NCBI GenBank assembly: GCA_016745315.1
Contig: CP066886.1
Span: forward strand, 5,580,501 to 5,644,500
Source of the DNA: Arthrospira sp. PCC 9108
GTDB lineage: Bacteria; Cyanobacteriota; Cyanobacteriia; Cyanobacteriales; Microcoleaceae
Length of the DNA stretch: 64,000 bases
Reading direction: 5' to 3'
Under the pieces are notes generated by a model. That model saw only the letters and a list, made by a program, of their open reading frames with translations. It searched no databases and was not told the origin of the DNA. Positions 57,622 to 64,000 of this stretch are shown here, piece after piece (the stretch's first letter is position 1; each line of letters begins with the position of its first letter). The position numbers and the translations under genes are program-made.

Positions 57622-58457
57622 TTAGTCTTCAGACACCACCAAACTGGCCAAGAAGGTAATAAACTTATCCAGCAGTAGGCCGACGACCCCGACATAAATC
57701 ACCGCTAGGATAATGTCACTCATGCGAGAACTGTTCCAGGCATCCCAGATAAAGAAACCAATACCCACACCACCAATCAACATTTCGGCGGCGATAATTG
57801 CCAGCCAAGACAGACCAATCCCAATCTTGAGTCCCGTAAAAATATAGGGAACCGTTGCCGGGAAGAGGATTTTAAAGAAATAGGTCTTGCGGTCAAGTCG
57901 TAGCACCCGTGACACATTATTATAATCCTGAGGAATTTGCCGCACTCCCTCAGTTGTATTGATAATAATCGGCCAAATTGCTGTAATAAAAATCACAAAA
58001 ATAGCCGAAGGGTTTGCTCGCTCAAAGCCTGCCAAGGAAATCGGTAGCCAAGCCAAGGGGGAATCGTTCTCAAGATTTGAAAAATCGGGTCTAAGGCACG
58101 GTACATTAGAGTGTTCGTACCAATCAGAACTCCTAACGAGACTCCCACCACCACAGCGAGGGAGAACCCCAAGGCCACCCGTTGCAAACTCGTCAAAATT
58201 TGCCAGAATAGCCCCTTATCAATGCCGCCGTGGTCAAAAAACGGGTCGATAATCAATTCCCAAGTTTCTGACACTGTGCGGATAGGACCGGGCAACGTCG
58301 AATCGGAAACAGCCGTGAACACCTCCCAAACAACCAGGAAAATCAGAATAGCAACCGCAGATGGAATCAGCTTTTTCCCCTTGTTAAGAACGGCTTTAAG
58401 CCACCGTTGTGGGGAAAATTTAAATTTATGGCGTCGGCGATAAGTAGGAGAAGTCAT
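57622..58457 (-). pseudogene. nrtB: Nitrate transport permease NrtB, one-base deletion
   Basis: The start is taken at MTSPTYRRRHKFKF (58457); an earlier ATG at 58496 belongs to the IS607 end. Membrane segments include LIPSAVAILIFLVVWEVFTA, ALGFSLAVVVGVSLGVLIG and PSAIFVIFITAIWPIIIN. The EAA-type loop lies at about 57990-57840. One base is missing at CCCCCTTGG near 58058; restoring it joins RTIPP with LAWLPISLAGF. Inner-membrane channel of the ABC importer. Confidence 0.9.
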
Positions 58458-58487
58458 AGGTTCATGAGGAGAGAAGGGGACAGGGAA

Positions 58488-59058
58488 CTGATACATTTAC
58501 GCGACATTTATCCGGCTATTGCCTGACAATGCGACGATAGCACTATTACCCGTTAAGGTAACAGAGGCGGTATCCCGCAAAGCTTTTAGAAAGATTCCAA
58601 AAGCACCGTTCCAGTCCCTGGGTAGAGTGAACCCACACTCAGGACATCGGAACACTTTTGAGCCACCTAGCTGGGAATGCACATGACCACAGTGAGTACA
58701 GGTTTTGCTGGTGTATTCTTCGGTCACATCTACAACTGTGGTTCCAGTTATTTCCCCTTGATGTCTCAGGGTTAGTTTGAATCGATAATGCGCCCATGTC
58801 AGCATGGCGCGGGCAGTCTTAGACCTGATTATACGCTTCACCTGACTGGCCATATCGGAAGTCTCGAAGGTAGGCCAAAAAATCAGGCTGTGTTATGGGA
58901 TGGTCAGGGATGCGACCCAATCAACCAAGGGGTTGAAGTCCTCACCGGGTAGTTATTTCGCCCATTTCAGCTCTATTTCATACCCGAAGGTCTCGCACCA
59001 TACTTGGTATTATACCGTATTGCCCTAAAATGTTAACCTAATTTGAGATTAAATCATG
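58488..59058 (-). mobile_element. IS607 deletion derivative with an intron 5' fragment, between nrtA and nrtB
   Basis: Same ends as the 51815-54436 element. It retains about 60 bases of the left end, then 109 bases of a group II intron 5' end (GTGCGAGACCTTCGGG, 58998-58890), and the last 119 residues of TnpB (58853-58497). A deletion joined the intron to tnpB at CCATAAC/ACAGCC. It interrupts the nrt operon right before nrtB and may alter nrtB expression. Confidence 0.87.
58890..58998 (-). mobile_element. Group II intron 5'-end fragment
   Basis: Begins GTGCGAGACCTTCGGG at 58998, continues to CCATCCCATAAC and is then cut. It belongs to the intron 2/6 sequence type, unlike intron 8 in the other IS607 copy. 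Confidence 0.75.
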
Positions 59059-59108
59059 CTCTTAACTCTTAACAGGCAATAGGGGTAGGATGTGTTTCGG
59101 CATCAGTC

Positions 59109-60407
59109 TTAAATTCGGGTAATCTCTAAACTCTTGAGATAATCTTGGGGGTCTTCTGGGTCAAAGACCTTGCCATCAAAGAAGGTTTCGGGACCTCGAG
59201 AGGTGCTTTCGGGAATCATGTCTCCCTGGCCGATGGCTTCAGCCGCTTCTCGCCAGAGGTCTTCCCGATTTACTCGGTCCACCATGCCTTTAATATCCGC
59301 ATCCGGGGGCAGATACCCCCAACGGATATTTTCAGTTAGGAACCAGAGCTCATGACTTTTGAAGGGATAGGACGCATTATCCCGCCAGTATTTCTGCATC
59401 AAATCTGGCATTTCCCTCACCTCACCGATGCCGAAATCATAAATACCCCGAGACCGGTCGATAATGTCATCAAACGGCACATTGAACCAAGCCCGGCGGG
59501 AGAGAATCTGACACATCTCCTCCACATTCTCCGGTTCACTACACCAGATTTGGGCTTCTAGGGTTCCCATCAACAACGCCCGGGCGGCTTTGGGATGTTC
59601 GTCAACCCAATCTGCCCGCATTCCTAGGGCTTTCTCAGGATGGTCTTGCCAGAGTTCCCCAGTGGTTAAGGCGTTATAGCCAATATCTTGGTTCACCAAT
59701 TGCAGGGGCCAGGGTTCCCCAACACAGAAGGTATCCATATTGCCAACCCGCATATTAGCCACCATCTGGGGTGGGGGGACGACAATCGTCGAAATCTCCT
59801 GGTCTGGGTCAATCCCTCCCGCCGCCAGCCAGTAGCGAATCCAGCAGTCATGGGTTCCTCCGGGAAAGGTCATGGCGGCCCGTAAGTCTTCACCCGCAGC
59901 CCGTCGTTCAGCGAACCGTTCCTTGAGGGGGGTACTATCGACTCCAATTTCTAAATCGCGATAGTCATTGGAGAGGCAAATCCCCTGACCATTCAAATTC
60001 AGACGCGCCAAAATGTACATCGGGACTCGCCGACCATCGGTGACAATCCCCTCTGAAATCAGATAAGGCATTGGTGTGAGAATATGTGCCCCATCAATAC
60101 CACCGCCCCGAGAACCCAGAACTAAATTGTCACGGGTGGTTCCCCAGGATGCTTGTTTTTCAACGGAGACATCCGTCATGCCATACTTAGCAAAAAAGCC
60201 TTTTTCCCGTCCAATAATTAGGGGAGCCGCGTCGGTTAAGGCAATAAAGCCGAGTCGTGCTGTTGGAGTTTCCGGGGCATTTTCTGGGTCAATTTCTACC
60301 TCAAATTGGGTTTGGTCATTAATCGGTCCGCAGCTATGGAGTAATAAGCTGCCAGCCGTTGCTGCACCAGCTGTAATCAGGAATTGGCGACGGTTAAATC
60401 GGGGCAT
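59109..60407 (-). CDS. nrtA: Nitrate-binding lipoprotein NrtA
   Basis: 432 residues, intact. N-terminus RFNRRQFLITAGAATAGSL then LLHSC, a twin-arginine-like signal with a lipobox Cys at about residue 26. The body matches the CmpA/NrtA periplasmic-binding fold: ARLGFIALTDAAPLIIGREK, VPPPQMVANMRVGNMDTFCV and FDGKVFDPEDPQDYLKSLEI. It captures nitrate/nitrite at the cytoplasmic membrane for NrtBCD. First gene of the operon. An IS607 derivative separates it from nrtB. Confidence 0.96.
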   Translation of the reverse strand: MPRFNRRQFLITAGAATAGSLLLHSCGPINDQTQFEVEIDPENAPETPTARLGFIALTDAAPLIIGREKGFFAKYGMTDVSVEKQASWGTTRDNLVLGSRGGGIDGAHILTPMPYLISEGIVTDGRRVPMYILARLNLNGQGICLSNDYRDLEIGVDSTPLKERFAERRAAGEDLRAAMTFPGGTHDCWIRYWLAAGGIDPDQEISTIVVPPPQMVANMRVGNMDTFCVGEPWPLQLVNQDIGYNALTTGELWQDHPEKALGMRADWVDEHPKAARALLMGTLEAQIWCSEPENVEEMCQILSRRAWFNVPFDDIIDRSRGIYDFGIGEVREMPDLMQKYWRDNASYPFKSHELWFLTENIRWGYLPPDADIKGMVDRVNREDLWREAAEAIGQGDMIPESTSRGPETFFDGKVFDPEDPQDYLKSLEITRI

Positions 60408-60501
60408 TGTTTAGTTAAGAATCAACAGTGAGTTTTTAGGTTCTAATCACAGGGGATGAGTGCTTAGAGATAACATAGGGTCGGTTTGATGTTGTGTCCA
60501 C

Positions 60502-60543
60502 AATCTAAGAAAAATCACCAGGGGTTTATGTATCGGCAACTAC
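60502..60543 (-). promoter_or_regulatory. NtcA-activated promoter of nrtA
   Basis: GTAGTTGCCGATAC (GTA-N8-TAC, 60543-60530) is followed after 22 bases by TAGATT (TAN3T, 60507-60502), the canonical class II NtcA promoter spacing. Nitrogen-responsive activation is expected. Confidence 0.8.
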
Positions 60544-60849
60544 AATTTTTAGATTGTTTTTTATTTTACGCATTTCGGTCATGCGTAACTTGCATCTGAG
60601 TGAAAAGGACCCATGAAATAGCAGAAAAAAAGTAGCCATTGATATGATGACCCCAAGGCTAGGGCGACCCGGCAGGACAACCACAAGGGGTCGCCCCCAC
60701 CTCTTCCCCTCTCCTCCTCTGTGTCCTCTGTGGCTGAAGTGCTAACCCAGAGGTGGTTAGACCTTCTTCCCGCCATTCTGCGCCAGAGTGGCTATGCTGG
60801 AAGTTGCGGGTGCGTTCGTCTCCCCAGCGACCGATAGCCCAATCAAGAT
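60544..60849. other. Intergenic region upstream of the nrt promoter
   Basis: No convincing gene. A minus-strand stretch near 60720-60845 reads WGDERTRNFQHSHSGAEW without a start and could be a gene remnant. Confidence 0.35.
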
Positions 60850-61095
60850 TTAACGAAAGTGGTGGGGAAGGTCGTCGCTACATTCATGGCCGTCGGCGCA
60901 TCCACAATAAACCACCGTCAGCAGCAAACACCCCGATACGCAGCCCAAACCCGCAAACATCACCGGAACCGGAGGAGTCTCTAAGAAGGAATTAAGGTGA
61001 ATTTCCATCACCTGATTAACATAGGGTTCCACGAAATTACTATATGCGTCTTCTAAGGCGGCGCGTTGTTTGAATTTGTCTTGTAGATTAGCCAT
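60850..61095 (-). CDS. Small membrane protein, unknown
   Basis: 81 residues from ATG 61095 (MANLQDKFKQRAALEDAYSN). A strong ribosome-binding site, AAAGGAGGTCAGTG, precedes it. One hydrophobic segment (VPVMFAGLGCVSGCLLLTVV, about residues 43-62) and a Cys-rich tail (CGCADGHEC). No family recognised. Divergent from the NACHT gene at 61266. Confidence 0.6.
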   Translation of the reverse strand: MANLQDKFKQRAALEDAYSNFVEPYVNQVMEIHLNSFLETPPVPVMFAGLGCVSGCLLLTVVYCGCADGHECSDDLPHHFR

Positions 61096-61265
61096 CACTG
61101 ACCTCCTTTGTCTGTTTGAGATCAGTGTTTTTTTGGGCTACTGCCCAAGCAAATCCACAGGTAAAATCCTGAAATCCTTGCTACAATGGCTTTACCTGGT
61201 TTGGGCAACCCTCCCGTTTGGGCAAGTTTCCCTAAACCAGCACCAGTTTTCTATCGAGGGTCGTC

Positions 61266-62843
61266 ATGGTGGGAAAATCGGGTCAGCCTTTCAAAAAAAG
61301 CCGCAAGTATGGAGAAAGCGCGGAGGACTTGCAAGACCGTCTGGATTTCGTGGCGGCGTTGCTGGCTTTGGCTGATGAGGAGATCACGATTCCCCCAGAC
61401 TCACTCAAGCCACAGTTCAATCTGCAGTGGGTGAAAGAAGACGAGTTGAGGGTGTCTGGCATCGTTGTTGAGCCAAAACAGCGCAATGGACAGATTAAGC
61501 GGATAGAAAACGGGATTACTAAGAAGGATTTAGGGGTTTTATTAGAAACCTATCGCTGCACGAAAATCCTAGAATCAGCGAGAGATGAACTGATCCAAAA
61601 TGCGCTATCTTGCCTTCGAGATTTGGGGATTCTGAAGGAGCATAAATCAGCCAAAACTCAAGGATATTGGAAGTTTTCGCTCTGTCTCAAACATCAAACG
61701 AAGAGAGAAGAGAACCTACAGGTTATTCGAGATAAATGGAAAGAGGCCTTTGGGAAACTGCCTGAAATTCACCATCCTCCCCAACTCACGGCGACGCTCA
61801 ACCGCTGCATTTTAGGACTCAAAGGCGACTATCAAGAAGCGCAACCGCAACTCACCGAAATCACCACTACCCTGCCAAACCTGCTCAAGGATAAAACCCT
61901 CTCCATTACCAAGGTTGAGGAAGGCAGTATTATCCTGATTGTGGAGAGTTCCCAAACGGGGTATGAGCAACTTAAACGCCTGATTGGACAAGAGATTGCT
62001 GGGTTTCCGGTGGAATATGCGATCGATGAATGGCAAGATATTTGCCGTCGGATGTTACTAGAGCGGAAACCCTTAACCAGTAATACGGTTATTGGTCGGG
62101 TTTATGGCGATCGCAACTTAATCGATGAGGATTTATTTGTCGATTTAGCCCTGGTGAAACCGAAAAGCAGCCAGACTGAAAAACACCCCCAAGAGATTGA
62201 CCCCGAAAAGGGTTCCGACTTGTTCACCCGTCAGGAAGAAACCATCGAGAAACGGTTTGCTTATCGGGAATTTCTCCAAGAAGTCATCAGCAACCGTAGC
62301 GAAAAACAGCTTGCCATTATTGGCGAACCGGGGGCGGGAAAAACCACCTTACTCCAGAAATTAGCCTTTTGGTTATTACAGGAAACCGATGATTTAGTGA
62401 TTTGGGTTGACTTAGCAGAATTGGGAAATCAGCCCCTGGGAGAGTATTTAGAGCAAAAATGGTTCAAAGAGGCATTAGGCAAGTCCAGAGAGGAAATTAA
62501 AGCGGACTGGGGGCATAAATTTGAGGGGGGTGCAGTCTGGTTACTGTTGGATGGCTTGGATGAGATGAGCCAGAGTGACCTACAGGGGTTAAAATTCCGA
62601 GGGTGGGTGACAGATGCGCGGATAATTGTCACCTGTCGCTTGAATTTGTGGCAAGGGAAACCCAGCCAGTTACAGAACTTTCAAACCTATCTCACTCAAC
62701 CGTTTCAGTTGGAACAGGTGCAGTTTATCCGGCTTCTGGTATTGCCTTTAAACTCTTATCCTGATAGCGAAGCGCGGTTATTACTCAACCCAATAACTAT
62801 GCCTAGTTACTCAGATATTACTCACAATCTAGTCCTAGCATAG
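61266..62843 (+). pseudogene. 5' half of a NACHT-family STAND gene, cut at the recombination core
   Basis: Residues 1-300 are N-terminal domains seen in cyanobacterial NACHT proteins (a winged-helix-like part, RIENGITKKDLGVLLETYRC, and a beta part, TLSITKVEEGSIILIVESSQ). The NACHT ATPase follows with Walker A G353EPGAGKTT, Walker B WLLLDGLDE at 425-433 and a sensor stretch ARIIVTCRLNLW. Homology stops at residues 486-489 (QFIR, 62721-62732), exactly where both 3' halves begin. The last 36 residues are encoded by foreign DNA. If expressed, it would be an ATPase lacking its HEAT sensor. Confidence 0.85.
62720..62732. other. Recombination core in the NACHT gene
   Basis: GCAGTTTATCCGG, identical to 37942-37954 and, inverted, 36251-36263. 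Confidence 0.75.
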
Positions 62844-63121
62844 GAAAATAATTCTGTCAATAGGTTGATTACTCAGTCAACAAGCACAACTTAATCAATC
62901 TGTCAAATACCCATACCATCCCCCCAACCAAACACCGATAGGGTAACTCCCTTGTGATACCCGTCAATAGCAAGCCTGGCGGTTCCTAGCGTCACCATTG
63001 ACTGCTATCACATCGGTCGCACCCCCAAGAGTGTTTGTTCCGGTTAGGGGGGGTGGTATGTTTCAAAGTCAACACGATAGCCGTAGGTAGCCGAAGGTAG
63101 TCGTAGGGGGGAACCCACTAG

Positions 63122-63214
63122 GTTATCAATGTACAACGATACCCCTATCAATGTACAACGATATTCTTATCAATGTACAACGATACCCTTATCAATGTAC
63201 AACGATACCCGGAT
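63122..63214. repeat. Four tandem 22-23 bp iterons
   Basis: TATCAATGTACAACGATA is repeated four times with 4-5 base spacers (CCCC, TTCTT, CCCTT, CCCGG). The outer TATC/GATA are inverted within each unit. Such arrays bind initiator, partition or regulatory proteins. Confidence 0.85.
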
Positions 63215-63563
63215 AGGCAGCCGGGTATCTATGGGAGTCAGGTTATTGGTGAAATCTTGAGGAACCTACTCGCTACCAACAAAACGCGATCGCATAATCT
63301 AAACTATCTCCTACCGGAACCAACCCGATACCCCTAAACAACTTTTCAACTGGTGACTTGTTTCGTTATCTCTCGCTGATACCTACATAATCCTAGAGAA
63401 TTGATTCCCCATCGAAACCGATACCTACATACCGCTAGACAAGTCTCCAATTTATAGGGGTACTGGGTTCCGCCGGGAATGATTACCCCTAATAGACGGG
63501 TTAAGGTTTTGGCTTAGGGTGTTTATTGTGGGTAAATTAGAGGCAAGCATTCATATAAGCCCG

Positions 63564-63594
63564 CAACAATATTGTTGCAACAATATTGTTGGTA
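63564..63594. promoter_or_regulatory. Tandem palindromes, possible operator
   Basis: CAACAATATTGTTG occurs twice in direct succession (GCAACAATATTGTTGCAACA onward). Confidence 0.6.
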
Positions 63595-63673
63595 AATAAT
63601 ATGAATGAACCCCTACAGTCAGAAACCATAGGGGGCCATTTAAGTTATTGAGTTAGGGGTTATCTGTTAGCTG

Positions 63674-64000
63674 TTAGGGTTTAGGTTGACTCCATGTATT
63701 AAGTAAACAATTATAGGCCTCTGGGTTAATTAACTCAGGAAGTTGATTAAAACCGTCTAAGTTACTTTTAACCCATAACACTTCAGTTCGTTTCTTTTTT
63801 ACATCTTTCTTGTGACTAGCGGACATGACTGTATTTATTTCTATTTTTTGTGTAAATGATTGAGGTTCAATCATCTGATGATAATTCGATACAATGTAAT
63901 TGCCTGTTATGCAATCTAATGTATGACATAGTTTTGTCCAATCTTTAATCGTGTAGCCACTATAGTGGCCTTGTGTACTACCGGGATAAGGCGGGTCACA
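63674..64000 (-). CDS. D12-class adenine-N6 DNA methyltransferase, 5' part outside window
   Basis: The frame is open to the right edge and reads CDPPYPGSTQGHYSGYTIKD, where DPPY is the catalytic motif of Dam-type (D12) N6-adenine methyltransferases. It continues YIVSNYHQM and KKKRTEVLWVKSNLD, the typical C-terminal block. About 109 residues are visible. The target sequence cannot be told from this part. It lies in the DNA that interrupts the NACHT gene and is probably cargo of that element. Confidence 0.85.
   Translation of the reverse strand, partial: CDPPYPGSTQGHYSGYTIKDWTKLCHTLDCITGNYIVSNYHQMIEPQSFTQKIEINTVMSASHKKDVKKKRTEVLWVKSNLDGFNQLPELINPEAYNCLLNTWSQPKP

Larger units (their letters stand above)
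62733..63673. other. Element end region without supported genes
   Basis: Follows the NACHT break. TTACTCA occurs at 62781, 62807, 62818 and 62869. GTGATACCCGTCAA (about 62957) and TTGACTGCTATCAC (about 62999) form an imperfect inverted repeat. Iterons and palindromes listed separately lie further on. I see no gene. Confidence 0.55.

Noticed and set aside
63122..63214. Short CRISPR array
   Set aside because: The repeated unit is 18 bases with spacers of only 4-5 bases, so it is an iteron array. No cas gene or other array was seen.
1..64000. tRNA or rRNA genes as attachment sites
   Set aside because: No tRNA or rRNA sequence was recognised on either strand by eye; a covariance-model search was not possible.

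Overview
The window is cyanobacterial. GCGATCGC (HIP1) palindromes are dense, and there are linked DUF2605/DUF2973 genes, a nitrate-transport operon with an NtcA-type promoter, and cyanobacterial NACHT-HEAT genes. The combination of many group II introns, toxin-antitoxin (TA) modules and insertion sequences suggests a filamentous Arthrospira/Limnospira-like genome; that placement is inference. Ordinary chromosomal genes are few: an M61 peptidase (left edge), thrS, DUF2605, DUF2973 and nrtABCD. Nearly everything else is mobile or defensive.

Left third (1-20 kb): downstream of thrS lies a 6.8-kb group II intron (2417-9233, minus). It contains an ORF-less intron inside its reverse-transcriptase (RT) gene and an IS1 element, and the IS1 itself contains another group II intron. 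Beyond thrS is a second RT-bearing intron (11340-15822, plus) carrying two nested ORF-less introns. Then come DUF2605 and DUF2973, a complete DDE insertion sequence with a 9-bp target duplication, and an IS110-family transposase with a structured leader that could be a bridge RNA.

Middle (20-33 kb): a compact element with small regulators that share a 17-bp palindrome, a tyrosine recombinase, and about fifteen tightly packed genes of unknown function. Two of these are small neighbouring proteins with their own leaders, and two are small membrane proteins at the end. I recognise no tailed-phage hallmark gene. It may be an undescribed virus-like or satellite element.

Right third (33-51 kb): two 3' halves of NACHT-HEAT genes face outward from a tyrosine recombinase bounded by a perfect 74-bp inverted repeat. 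The 5' half of a third NACHT gene (61266-62732) stops at the same 13-bp sequence where both 3' halves begin. It runs into DNA with the same TTACTCA repeats, followed by iterons and a D12-class DNA methyltransferase. This looks like a recombinase-bearing element that targets NACHT (STAND immune-type) genes at a fixed coding site. From 41 to 52 kb, short copies of the NACHT 3' end alternate with TA modules (RelE/YafQ, MazF, two PIN systems, a PBECR-like/DUF2283 pair). One small antitoxin-like gene is split by an RT-bearing group II intron. Several 3'-end copies carry 24-25 nt inserts exactly at HIP1-type sites.

51-61 kb: an IS607 element interrupted by an ORF-less intron, then nrtD, nrtC, nrtB, an IS607 deletion derivative and nrtA. 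nrtB, nrtC and nrtD carry single-base deletions. Similar one-base indels recur across the window, so either decay or assembly error must be considered before any gene here is called dead.
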